Shown piece by piece: positions 16,753 through 24,169 of a stretch of DNA of 64,000 nt. The position numbers and the translations under genes were made by a program. Origin of the DNA: Gottfriedia sp002574545 (GTDB lineage: Bacteria; Bacillota; Bacilli; Bacillales; Bacillaceae_G); the NCBI GenBank assembly GCA_052180195.1, contig CP197469.1. One strand, 5' to 3'. Position 1 is the first letter of the stretch. Each line of letters starts with the position of its first letter. Under the pieces are notes generated by a model. The model had not been told where the DNA came from and did not search any database. It was given only the letters and a program-made list of their open reading frames with translations.

Positions 16753-16902
16753 AAAAAAAAACCCCGCAATTGCAGGGCCCCTCTTATTAAAGTGTAATCA
16801 CTTAAAAGAAGGCAAAGGGAGAGGAGAAACCGGAGGAAGAACTTATGGGGAAACGTAAGTCTTCTCCGCGGTTGGCAACAACATCAACTGAGATGTTGTT
16901 AA
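16753..16902 (-). ncRNA. csfG: Candidate sporulation small RNA, CsfG-like (ylbG-rsmD intergenic)
   Basis: Read on the minus strand this interval forms four hairpins: AACAACATC/GATGTTGTT right at the predicted 5' end; a long imperfect stem enclosing CTTCCTCC; AAGTG-ATTA-CACTT; and a terminator, CCCTGC-AATT-GCGGGG followed by nine T residues. C-rich stretches (CTTCCTCC, TCTCCTCTCCC) resemble anti-Shine-Dalgarno sequences. A forespore-type promoter lies just upstream. From memory, a sporulation-specific RNA, CsfG, is known from the ylbG-ylbH gap of B. subtilis; position and architecture agree. The strand here is read from the terminator and promoter, not from homology. Confidence 0.68.
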
Positions 16903-16940
16903 AATTAATTATTTCCAAAGTGGATGATTTTATACATTAG
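16845..16940 (+). CDS. Possible 31-residue ORF opposite the small RNA
   Basis: ATG at 16845 is seven bases after GGAGG and opens a 31-codon frame (MGKRKSSPRLATTSTEMLLK and onward) with a basic N-terminus and a short amphipathic end. The whole frame overlaps the antisense RNA candidate and its promoter. The GGAGG is the complement of a C-rich element of that RNA, so the apparent ribosome binding site may be incidental. I rate it as more likely not a gene. Confidence 0.2.
   Translation: MGKRKSSPRLATTSTEMLLKLIISKVDDFIH
16908..16935 (-). promoter_or_regulatory. Forespore-type (sigma-F/G) promoter of the small RNA
   Basis: On the minus strand GTATA is followed by 14 bases and GGAAATAAT. The candidate sigG promoter in this same window has the same layout, GCATA-N14-GGAGATACT. 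The expected start site, near 16902, coincides with the first RNA hairpin. Confidence 0.55.
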
Positions 16941-17029
16941 TAGGAGAATATGGAAAGAAATGTTTTTTGTTTTAATGAAATTATGATAGGATATTTTCGT
17001 AAATCGAAATATATAGTAGGTGTAAATTA

Positions 17030-17587
17030 ATGAGAGTAGTATCAGGGAAAAATAAAGGATTAAGTTTAAAGGCAGTACCTGGAATGAGTACTAGACCGAC
17101 AACCGATAAAGTAAAAGAAGCAATGTTTAATATAATTGGCCCTTACTTTGAAGGTGGTATTGTATTGGATTTGTTCGGTGGAAGTGGCGGACTTTCAATT
17201 GAGGCATTAAGTAGAGGGATTGAAAAAGCGATTATCGTAGATCGTGAAATGAAGGCGATTAAGACGATTAAAGAAAACTTGGCTACTTGTAATCTAACTG
17301 ATCGTGCTGAGGTTTATCGAAATGACGCCGAGAGAGCTGTTAAAGCGATTATTAAAAGAGAGATCCAATTTGATTTAATTATTTTAGATCCCCCTTATAA
17401 AAAGCAACAAATCGTATCATTAATCGAAACATTTGATGAAAAAAATCTACTTGCATCAGATGGAACAATTTTAGTAGAACATGCTACTGATGTTGAATTA
17501 CCTGAAAAAATAGGGAAATTTGTACGAACAAAATCAGAAAAATATGGAATTTGTGGCGTATCAGTGTATCATATTTGTATGGAGTAA
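17030..17587 (+). CDS. rsmD: 16S rRNA (guanine966-N2)-methyltransferase RsmD
   Basis: RsmD methylates G966 of 16S rRNA using S-adenosylmethionine. The 185-residue protein shows the family N-terminus MRVVSGKNKGLSLKAVPG, RPTTDKVKEAMFNII, the SAM-binding loop VLDLFGGSGGLSIEALSRG and the catalytic LDPPYKK. It precedes coaD by 17 bases, the common bacillus arrangement (ylbH-ylbI). The ATG has only a modest TAGTAGGTG site upstream. Identification is secure. Confidence 0.95.
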   Translation: MRVVSGKNKGLSLKAVPGMSTRPTTDKVKEAMFNIIGPYFEGGIVLDLFGGSGGLSIEALSRGIEKAIIVDREMKAIKTIKENLATCNLTDRAEVYRNDAERAVKAIIKREIQFDLIILDPPYKKQQIVSLIETFDEKNLLASDGTILVEHATDVELPEKIGKFVRTKSEKYGICGVSVYHICME

Positions 17588-17604
17588 TTATTAGGGGGTA
17601 AAAA

Positions 17605-18096
17605 ATGAAACGTATTGCTGTTTGTCCTGGAAGTTTTGATCCAATTACTTTAGGACATTTAGATATTATTAAACGTGGAGCAAGAGTGTTTGATGAGGTA
17701 ATTGTTGTCGTATTAAATAACTCAGCTAAAAATTCTTTATTTACATTAGATGAAAGAACAGCATTAATTACAGAAGCTACTAGTGCGATTCCAAATGTAC
17801 GCGTTGATTCATTTAGTGGTCTATTGATGGATTATGCAAAAAAAATAAACGCTTCTGCAATATTAAGGGGCTTAAGAGCAGTATCAGACTTTGAATACGA
17901 AATGCAAATTACAGCAATGAACAAAAAATTAGTAGATGAAATTGACACGTTTTTTGTCATGACAAATAATCAATATTCATTCCTAAGCTCTTCAATCGTG
18001 AAAGAAGTCGCAAAATATGGTGGGAATGTAAAAGATTTAGTACCAGATTGTGTAAATAGCGCATTAACTGAAAAATTTTTGAAACCTCAAGTTTAA
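17605..18096 (+). CDS. coaD: Phosphopantetheine adenylyltransferase
   Basis: CoaD catalyses the penultimate step of coenzyme A synthesis, transferring AMP from ATP to 4'-phosphopantetheine. The 163-residue length is standard. The nucleotidyltransferase motif is PGSFDPITLGHLDII (TxGH), and the second ATP-binding motif is SFLSSSIVKEVAKYGG. LRAVSDFEYEMQ binds the substrate. It starts after AGGGGGTAAAAA, in an operon with rsmD. Its last codons and stop lie inside the terminator hairpin. Confidence 0.97.
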   Translation: MKRIAVCPGSFDPITLGHLDIIKRGARVFDEVIVVVLNNSAKNSLFTLDERTALITEATSAIPNVRVDSFSGLLMDYAKKINASAILRGLRAVSDFEYEMQITAMNKKLVDEIDTFFVMTNNQYSFLSSSIVKEVAKYGGNVKDLVPDCVNSALTEKFLKPQV

Positions 18097-18119
18097 TTTA
18101 AACTAGAGGTTTCTTTTTT
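18081..18119 (+). terminator. Terminator overlapping the coaD stop codon
   Basis: GAAACCTCAAGTTT pairs with AAACTAGAGGTTTC around AATTT, followed by CTTTTTT. The 5' arm includes the final codons of coaD. Confidence 0.85.
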
Positions 18120-18129
18120 ATCAAAAAGT

Positions 18130-19353
18130 TCAAGAAGATAACTTTTTTATATACAGTTTATAAATTAAGATGATGACATAAATGTAAAGAGAAATTAAAG
18201 TTACGAATGATCCTGTTGAAATGAATGATTCGAAATTTAACTGTTTCTCTGTAAAAATCTTTATGACAGGTAAAGTAGTATTAGAAGCATTTGAAGTTAA
18301 TTGGTTAAGATAAAGTGGCTTCCACAAGATAATTGCTAATAAGGGTGCGATTCCAGATTGTAAAATTCGACCGATTAAATATGGTTTAATACTTAATTTC
18401 ACTTCAGAAATAATACTTGCTACTTGTGCTTGTATTGAAAAACCACCAAATCCTAAAATAAAACTAGTTAAAGCCACTTGCTGCAATAATGTACTATTGC
18501 CTAATTCACTGACTAATTTAGATCCTAAAGTAATTTCAAATAATCCTGATAAAAACGGTGTTGATAAATTGTGATTAAGATTTAAATGTGAAAAGCAATA
18601 TGCAATGATTTTTCCGACATTCGATATAAATCCAATTTCAATTAAAAGCATATTAAGAACAGAGAAAACGATAATAAATCCACCAATCATTAATAATGTT
18701 TGCACAGAAGAAGCAATTGCGTCCCCTAATAATTTTCCAATCGGTCTTTTTTCACTTAACCGTTTTTCATGCATAACTTTAAAAGCGTATTTAAAGCGGT
18801 TATAATGGATTCTTTCTTTACGAGAATAGTTAGGTTGGTTTCTTCCATAAAACCTCATAATGAGGCCTACAATAGCGTTTGATAAATAATGACTGATGGC
18901 AAGAACAAGTCCGACTTTTGCATTATGAAAAAAACCAACAGATATAGCAACAAAAATAAATAATGGATTTGACGAATTTGTAAAGGAATTAAGTCGTTCT
19001 GCTTCTAATTTTGTTAATTCTCCATCTTTATACAGTTTAGCCGATAGTTTTGCACCTGAAGGAAAACCTGATGCCATCCCCATAGCCCAAACAAAAGCCC
19101 CGACTCCTGGAACTCTAAATAAAGGTCTCATTACTGGCTCTAGAAAAACACCGATAAATTGAACAATTCCAAAACAAATTAGAAGCTCACTTAAAATGAA
19201 AAATGGAAGAAGGGAAGGAAAAACGATTCCCCACCACATATTTAATCCTCTTATTGAGCCTTTAAATGCTACTTCTGGATGTAAAATAATGGTTGATGTC
19301 AGAAATATGAGTATTAAAAAAATTAGTAAGGTAATGAAGTAACTTTTTTTCAC
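18130..19353 (-). CDS. ylbJ: Sporulation integral membrane protein YlbJ
   Basis: YlbJ is a mother-cell sporulation protein of the nucleoside-recognition (Gate) superfamily, required for spore heat resistance in B. subtilis. The 407-residue product has about eight hydrophobic segments; LNMWWGIVFPSLLPFFILSELL, GMASGFPSGAKLSAKLYKDGELTKLEAERLNSF and GFGGFSIQAQVASI-type stretches are typical. The minus-strand start is GTG behind GGAGG seven bases upstream. It is encoded opposite to its neighbours, which fits separate sporulation control. No clear sigma-E promoter was confirmed. Confidence 0.92.
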   Translation of the reverse strand: MKKSYFITLLIFLILIFLTSTIILHPEVAFKGSIRGLNMWWGIVFPSLLPFFILSELLICFGIVQFIGVFLEPVMRPLFRVPGVGAFVWAMGMASGFPSGAKLSAKLYKDGELTKLEAERLNSFTNSSNPLFIFVAISVGFFHNAKVGLVLAISHYLSNAIVGLIMRFYGRNQPNYSRKERIHYNRFKYAFKVMHEKRLSEKRPIGKLLGDAIASSVQTLLMIGGFIIVFSVLNMLLIEIGFISNVGKIIAYCFSHLNLNHNLSTPFLSGLFEITLGSKLVSELGNSTLLQQVALTSFILGFGGFSIQAQVASIISEVKLSIKPYLIGRILQSGIAPLLAIILWKPLYLNQLTSNASNTTLPVIKIFTEKQLNFESFISTGSFVTLISLYIYVIILIYKLYIKKLSS

Positions 19354-19521
19354 ATATAAACCTCCAAAGAATAACTTATAAACATAGATTTTTGTCTAAT
19401 TGTAGTAAGACTACCGAGTAGGAAATAAGATAGTAATATATGTATTAAAAACTTGTACATTTAAATATACGTTGTTGGAATTCAATTTTAGACCAAAGAG
19501 TTTAATTGGAGGGGAAACAAC

Positions 19522-20319
19522 TTGGAACCGAAGATTGGTTTAGCATTAGGTTCAGGAGGTGCAAGAGGATTTGCACATGTTGGTGTAATTTCCGTTTTAA
19601 AAAAGCATAATATTCCTATAGATTTAATAGCAGGAAGTAGTATAGGTGCGCTAGTTGCTGTTTTATACGGAGCAGGTGCAGATGTAGATCGTCTATATAA
19701 AATTGCAAAAGTATTTCAATCCAAATACTATATTGACTATGTTGTTCCAAAAATGGGTTTGATTTCTGGGAACAGGGTTAAAGAGTTGATAAAAGTATTA
19801 TCATTTGGTAGAAAGCTTGAAGAGCTAGATTTGCCGGTGTCAGTTATTGCCACTGATTTATTAACTGGAGAAAAAGTTGTATTTCAAAAAGGTGATATTG
19901 CTACTGCAGTCCGAGGAAGTATTTCGATACCAGGAATTTTTGTACCAGAAACATGGAATGGGAGACTTTTAGTTGACGGTGGAGTCATCGATCGTATCCC
20001 AGTTTCAGTTGTAAAAGAGATGGGAGCGGATTTTATTATTGGAGTAGATGCTTCACCGATTCAAGTTAGTGGTGAAGTTTCGACGATTTATGACGTGATT
20101 ATGCAGAGTATTGAAATCATGCAGCACGAGCTTGTTCGAAATAGAGAAATTGCTTCTAATGTTATGATCAGACCAAAATTGGACCATGTTAATTCTAGAA
20201 ACTTTACTGACCTTGAAAATGTTATCAAAATAGGCGAAGAAGCAACAGAAAAATTAATACCAGAGATTCTTGAAAAGATTGAGCAGTGGAAGGAGAAAAA
20301 TAGTGATAAAAAGGATTAG
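19522..20319 (+). CDS. ylbK: Patatin-like phospholipase family protein YlbK
   Basis: A 265-residue patatin-type serine hydrolase of the NTE/RssA group. The oxyanion motif GSGGARGFAHVG is at residues 10-21, the nucleophile elbow GSSIG follows near residue 39, and the catalytic aspartate is in LLVDGGVIDRIP. All catalytic residues are therefore intact. The start is TTG behind GGAGGGG. The 3' end overlaps the ylbL start by 17 bases. The natural lipid or ester substrate is not known. Confidence 0.93.
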   Translation: MEPKIGLALGSGGARGFAHVGVISVLKKHNIPIDLIAGSSIGALVAVLYGAGADVDRLYKIAKVFQSKYYIDYVVPKMGLISGNRVKELIKVLSFGRKLEELDLPVSVIATDLLTGEKVVFQKGDIATAVRGSISIPGIFVPETWNGRLLVDGGVIDRIPVSVVKEMGADFIIGVDASPIQVSGEVSTIYDVIMQSIEIMQHELVRNREIASNVMIRPKLDHVNSRNFTDLENVIKIGEEATEKLIPEILEKIEQWKEKNSDKKD

Positions 20320-21328
20320 AATTCTTAATGTACTATTGATACTTGGTATTACGCTAATTCTTGTATATTTTATTCCATTACCATACTATATTACAAAACC
20401 AGGTTTAGCGGAGCCCCTAAGGCCATATGTAAAAGTTGAAGGTGCAAAAAAAGATAAAGGTGAATTCATGCTAACAACCGTAGCTATGGGGAAGGCAAAT
20501 ATCTACTCATATATTAAAACGAAAATGAATGATAATTACCATCTATACAAAATAAATGAAATAAAAGTAAAAGGCGAAAGTGATGAAGATTATCAGTTCC
20601 GCCAACTAAGATATATGGAAGAGTCAAAGCAAGCTGCGATTTTAAACGCATATAAGCAAGCTAAAAAACCTTATAAAGTGACTGAAAATGGAATAGTAGT
20701 TGTATCTGTTTTAAAGGATATGCCAGCCTATAACGTATTAATGCTAGGGGACATTATCACTAAAATCGATGGAAGAGAAATTCGTACATTAAATAATTTT
20801 ACCAACACTGTAAAAAGTAAAAAACCTGGTACAAATTTTAATTTAGAAGTAAATAGAAAAGGAAAAATTAAATATTTTAATATTAAAACAAAAACTTTTA
20901 AAGACGAACCTAGTCGTGCTGGAATTGGTGTTTCAATTGCAGAAAATTTACAATTAACTACAAATCCAAAAGTTAAGATAAATACAGAAGAGATTGGAGG
21001 ACCTTCAGCGGGACTTATGTTTGCACTAGAAATTTATGATCAATTGAAAGATGAAAATTTAGCTAAAGGTCATGAAATCGCTGGAACTGGTACAATAGAT
21101 AAAAATGGAATAGTTGGTCCAATTGGTGGGATATCTCAAAAAATAATTGCAGCATCTGATTCTGGGGCAGAGATTTTCTTGGCACCAAATGAGAACGGTA
21201 AAAAGAATTCAAATTATAATGAAGCTGTAAAAAGTGCAAAAAAACATGCCTTGAAAATGAAAATAATACCAATTGATACATATGAACAAGCAATCAATTA
21301 TCTGGAATCGTTAAAGACTAAGAAATAA
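20303..21328 (+). CDS. ylbL: PDZ-domain Lon-type (S16) membrane protease YlbL
   Basis: A membrane-anchored serine protease with one N-terminal transmembrane helix (ILNVLLILGITLILVYFIPLPYYI), a PDZ domain (about 115-195, ending VNRKGKIKYFNIKTKTF) and a C-terminal S16 Lon domain. The catalytic serine is in IGGPSAGLMFALEIY and the dyad lysine in GGISQKIIAA. In B. subtilis it helps degrade the SOS division inhibitor YneA. GTG at 20303 is preferred because AAGGAG lies eight bases upstream; it gives 341 residues as in B. subtilis. It overlaps the end of ylbK. Confidence 0.93.
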   Translation: MIKRIRILNVLLILGITLILVYFIPLPYYITKPGLAEPLRPYVKVEGAKKDKGEFMLTTVAMGKANIYSYIKTKMNDNYHLYKINEIKVKGESDEDYQFRQLRYMEESKQAAILNAYKQAKKPYKVTENGIVVVSVLKDMPAYNVLMLGDIITKIDGREIRTLNNFTNTVKSKKPGTNFNLEVNRKGKIKYFNIKTKTFKDEPSRAGIGVSIAENLQLTTNPKVKINTEEIGGPSAGLMFALEIYDQLKDENLAKGHEIAGTGTIDKNGIVGPIGGISQKIIAASDSGAEIFLAPNENGKKNSNYNEAVKSAKKHALKMKIIPIDTYEQAINYLESLKTKK

Positions 21329-21349
21329 TTTGATTTGAATAGGTATATT

Positions 21350-21394
21350 AAAAAAGGCAGATAGAGGGGGAGAATCCCTATACCTGCCTTTTTT
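21350..21394. terminator. Bidirectional terminator between ylbL and tmcAL
   Basis: AAAAAAGGCAG pairs with CTGCCTTTTTT, and an inner ATAGAGGG/CCCTAT extends the stem with single mismatches. A tracts and T tracts on both sides suit the convergent genes. Confidence 0.88.
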
Positions 21395-21409
21395 GTTTCT
21401 AATATGGCT

Positions 21410-22645
21410 TTAAGATCGACTAAATTGATTATTCACTTCATCATATATGATTGGATATAGTGAATATTCGGTTTTTATTAATTTTTGTTGATTTCCTAAT
21501 GTAAGGATGGAAGCATAAGCATGAGTTGCTTTTAAATCAGTACTTAGTTCTTTATGATTTTGCTGATTAATCGTCGTGTAAATTGGTAATTCAATTAACT
21601 TTTTTTTGCTATTTAAATAAGTTTTTCCCATTGAACTCATACCGAGTAAACGGATATATGGAACGCGATCTTTCTCTAATATTGTTGCCATTTCCCTTTT
21701 TGATGTATTTGTTAAGATATGTGTTAACAATCGTTGAATCCGAGTCCAAGTATATCGTTTTGTTTTTATTGATGTCATTAACTCTTCAAAATTAAGACAG
21801 TTTAATACCGAATGTAATACTCTTCGTTCTAAACCTTCGACAGCTTCATATATTTCTTCAAGTTCTTCTTTCGTTGAAGTCATTAATTTATATTTCAAAA
21901 ATGGTAAATATTCATTCCATGAATGCAGAGTGCCATACTCGTCTATGTATTCCTCTATTGAATCTTTCGTAAAACTTGGAACAAATTCAGAAATCGATTG
22001 ATTGTCACCTTTTAGAATTTTTCTAATTGCTGTAGCGCTAGCGATACTATGATGATTGGTTTCTTCATCATGATAATTTGCAGCTATTCGCTGAATCGTA
22101 CGACCTTTCATTTGACTCCCAAAGTGTTCAATAGCTTCTAAATAATGTATACCTAAAATATTATTTGGAAGTGAAACATCTAGCTGAGATGAATCAAGAT
22201 TTTTTTGTAAAGCAGTGCTATATGCAGCAGGATAACTTAGTCCTTTATCAAGAAAAGTACGTATACTCTTATTGATTGAAGAAGTAAGCTGCTTCTTTTG
22301 ATTCATTAACTCATAAAATGGCTCAATTTTCCCTTCTTCACTTCCAAAACAAACATAATCACATTTTAAAGAATCAAGAATTGAAATAGCTCCTTTGGCA
22401 AAGATGCTAGCGTGTTGAGTTGAATAGCTATAAGGTAATTCAATAACAAGATCTGCACCTGCTTGCAGTGCCAACTTTGTTCGTACGTGTTTTGGAACGA
22501 CTGCAGGCTCACCTCTTTGTAAAAATTGACCACTCATAACCGCAATAACAACATCAGCATTTGTACTTTTTTTTGAACTAGTTAAGTGAAAAACATGTCC
22601 ATTATGTAATGGATTATACTCTACTACTACACCAACCGAACGCAG
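21410..22645 (-). CDS. tmcAL: tRNA(Met) cytidine acetate ligase TmcAL, probable CTG start
   Basis: TmcAL (YlbM) makes N4-acetylcytidine at the wobble base of elongator tRNA-Met from acetate and ATP. The ordinary-start ORF begins only at MSGQFLQRGEPAVVPKH, but the same frame continues upstream without a stop and encodes VGVVVEYNPLHNGHVFHL, holding the essential HNGH nucleotidyltransferase motif. The only plausible start is CTG at 22645, seven bases after GGAGGTG, giving an N-terminus M-R-S-V-G-V and 411 residues, close to the usual 415. No ATG, GTG or TTG exists between that site and the motif. Confidence 0.9.
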   Translation of the reverse strand: MRSVGVVVEYNPLHNGHVFHLTSSKKSTNADVVIAVMSGQFLQRGEPAVVPKHVRTKLALQAGADLVIELPYSYSTQHASIFAKGAISILDSLKCDYVCFGSEEGKIEPFYELMNQKKQLTSSINKSIRTFLDKGLSYPAAYSTALQKNLDSSQLDVSLPNNILGIHYLEAIEHFGSQMKGRTIQRIAANYHDEETNHHSIASATAIRKILKGDNQSISEFVPSFTKDSIEEYIDEYGTLHSWNEYLPFLKYKLMTSTKEELEEIYEAVEGLERRVLHSVLNCLNFEELMTSIKTKRYTWTRIQRLLTHILTNTSKREMATILEKDRVPYIRLLGMSSMGKTYLNSKKKLIELPIYTTINQQNHKELSTDLKATHAYASILTLGNQQKLIKTEYSLYPIIYDEVNNQFSRS

Positions 22646-22855
22646 ACAAACGCACCTCCAATATTTACTAATTTCACGAATTTATACGTTAAGAATACCA
22701 GTTTTGAGAAATAATTCGCAACCTAGTGTGAATTGTATTGAATTTTATTGTCGAAAATAATATATTAAATAGGTTACATATAAGAAGCAAGGTGAAGGAT
22801 TTAAGGGAAAAGCAAGTAACCAAGTCTAAAACATTTAATGAATTTAGATCTACGT

Positions 22856-22915
22856 AATATTCCATTAATCTTCGAAGTGGAAATATCGCCACTTCTTTAG
22901 CTGAATGGCGATATT
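22856..22915. repeat. 60-bp hairpin repeat (element A, copy 1)
   Basis: AATATTCCATT and GAAGTGG pair with CCACTTC and AATGGCGATATT, giving an interrupted hairpin. The first 25 bases are the exact reverse complement of the end of a second 60-bp copy at 50179-50238. It lies next to two copies of element B here and there. Confidence 0.8.
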
Positions 22916-22939
22916 CTTGGGAAAAGCAGAGGGAAAGAT

Positions 22940-23068
22940 GTCTAGCTCCGGCTCCTAGCTCCTCGAGGTCATAAGCCAATTTTCGTCTAAGATTAAAGTT
23001 AAAATCTTAGTCGAAAATCGTCTTATGCTTGTCGGAGCTAACCAGTCGCCTCCGCTTTTCGTATTGTC
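22940..23068. repeat. Large hairpin repeat (element B, copy 1)
   Basis: Constant blocks CTCGAGGTCATAAGCC and CGTCTTATGCTTGTC surround an inner stem (ATTTTCGTCTAAGATT / AATCTTAGTCGAAAAT), while outer arms GGCTCCTAGCTCC and GGAGCT...GCC also pair. The unit ends with TCCGCTTTTC. Two further copies, in reverse orientation, are at 50261-50512. Confidence 0.85.
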
Positions 23069-23187
23069 CAGCTCCAGGCGTTTGCCCCTCGAGGTCATAA
23101 GCCAATTTTCGGTTAAGATTAAAGTTCAAATCTTAACCGAAAATCGTCTTATGCTTGTCGGGGCAGAGCGAACGCCTTCCGCTTTTC
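23066..23187. repeat. Large hairpin repeat (element B, copy 2)
   Basis: The constant blocks match copy 1. Both the inner stem (TTTTCGGTTAAGATT / AATCTTAACCGAAAA) and the outer arms (GGCGTTTGCCCC / GGGGCAGAGCGAACGCC) differ in sequence from copy 1 but remain complementary. It ends just before the ylbN promoter. Confidence 0.85.
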
Positions 23188-23206
23188 TAACTGTAAAGAA
23201 AAAATA

Positions 23207-23235
23207 TTGACAAGTGATTATAAAGAATATATAAT
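23207..23235 (+). promoter_or_regulatory. Consensus sigma-A promoter of ylbN-rpmF
   Basis: TTGACA and TATAAT are both perfect and separated by exactly 17 bases. The ylbN start codon is 29 bases beyond the -10, so the leader is short. Strong expression fits a ribosomal protein operon. Confidence 0.92.
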
Positions 23236-23264
23236 TTTCATTGTTGCCTTGAGGTGGTTTATTT

Positions 23265-23780
23265 ATGAAATGGTCAGTGCACCAGTTGCAGAAATTAAGA
23301 CATAAAGGTTTAAATTTAGATGAGACAATTGATGTAAGTCAAATAAAGGAACGTAATTCTGATATTCGAGAGGTTTCTCCTATTCGGGTTGCTGGACGAG
23401 TTGATTTTGGAACGAACCGATATACGTTTCATTTAACAATAACTGGATATTTAATTTTACCTTGTGTAAGAACATTAGTTGATGTAAAATATCCTTTGTC
23501 GATTACCACAACAGAAACATTTTTTACAACATCTGAATGGAAAAGTGAAGATGAGAATTTTCACATCCTAGAGGGTGACGTGTTAGACTTAACCCCAGTG
23601 ATTGAGGAATGTATTTTAGCCGAGATTCCAATGCAGGTTTATGCAGAGGATGTTGAGGGGAAAGAAACAGCTCCAACGTCAGGAACAGATTGGGAAGTTA
23701 GGGAACATGTCGAAGTAGAGCAAAAAATTGACCCTCGACTTGCTGGTTTAGCAAAATTTTTTGACAAACAAGATAATTGA
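23265..23780 (+). CDS. ylbN: YceD / DUF177 family protein YlbN
   Basis: A 171-residue DUF177 protein, nearly always encoded directly before rpmF; family members have been linked to 23S rRNA accumulation or ribosome assembly. Conserved parts are VAGRVDFGTNRYTFHLTITGYLILPCVRTLVDVKYP with one cysteine, and DLTPVIEECILAEIPMQVYAED. The C-terminus ends in DPRLAGLAKFFDKQDN as is usual. The start follows TGAGGTGGTTTATTT. It shares a strong sigma-A promoter with rpmF, 55 bases downstream. Confidence 0.92.
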   Translation: MKWSVHQLQKLRHKGLNLDETIDVSQIKERNSDIREVSPIRVAGRVDFGTNRYTFHLTITGYLILPCVRTLVDVKYPLSITTTETFFTTSEWKSEDENFHILEGDVLDLTPVIEECILAEIPMQVYAEDVEGKETAPTSGTDWEVREHVEVEQKIDPRLAGLAKFFDKQDN

Positions 23781-23835
23781 GAAGTACCGGATAACCGGCT
23801 TCATAACAAACACTCACTTTAAGGAGGTGGGATCA

Positions 23836-24009
23836 ATGGCAGTACCTGCAAGAAGAACGTCCAAAACTGTAAAAAGAAAGCGTCGTACGCATTTTAAATT
23901 AGCGGTACCTGGAATGGTTGAATGCCCAAACTGTAGTGAATTAACATTAGCACACCGCGTATGTAAATCATGCGGACACTACAAAGGAAAACAAGTACTT
24001 AGCAAATAA
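23836..24009 (+). CDS. rpmF: Ribosomal protein L32
   Basis: This 57-residue large-subunit protein begins MAVPARRTSKTVKRKRRTHFK, the standard L32 N-terminus, and has a zinc ribbon with four cysteines (CPNCSELTLAHRVCKSCGHY), so it is the zinc-binding C+ form. The correct ATG at 23836 follows AAGGAGGTGGGATC; in-frame codons further upstream lie in the ylbN gene end and are not used. A terminator follows 16 bases after the stop. Confidence 0.97.
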   Translation: MAVPARRTSKTVKRKRRTHFKLAVPGMVECPNCSELTLAHRVCKSCGHYKGKQVLSK

Positions 24010-24025
24010 GCTAGTCTTTGAATGA

Positions 24026-24055
24026 GCACATAGGAAACTATGTGCTTTTCCTTTT
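24026..24055 (+). terminator. Terminator after rpmF
   Basis: GCACATAG-GAAA-CTATGTGC is a perfect eight-pair stem with a GNRA-type loop, followed by TTTTCCTTTT. Confidence 0.9.
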
Positions 24056-24169
24056 GCCTAAAACGAACGAATCCACTAAAACCATACTTCCTCTTACCTC
24101 TGCCCAATTTAAATCCTGTATAGTATAATAAAAATTAATAGGAAACTAGGTAAAGGGAGAGGGATTCCA

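Noticed and set aside
16652..16858. Plus-strand open frame of 68 codons in the ylbG-rsmD gap
   Set aside because: It crosses the terminator and hairpins of the antisense small RNA, has no ribosome binding site and shows no protein-like composition.
21410..22645. Frameshift or truncation of tmcAL
   Set aside because: The upstream family residues are in the same frame with no stop codon; only the start codon is unusual.
22689..22979. Minus-strand open frame of 96 codons beside tmcAL
   Set aside because: It overlaps element A and the start of element B, lacks a good ribosome binding site, and the true tmcAL start lies elsewhere.
23025..23210. Open frame of 61 codons across the element B repeats
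   Set aside because: It is made of the hairpin repeat itself, with the phrase MLVGA repeated because the repeat is; such frames are a common false annotation.
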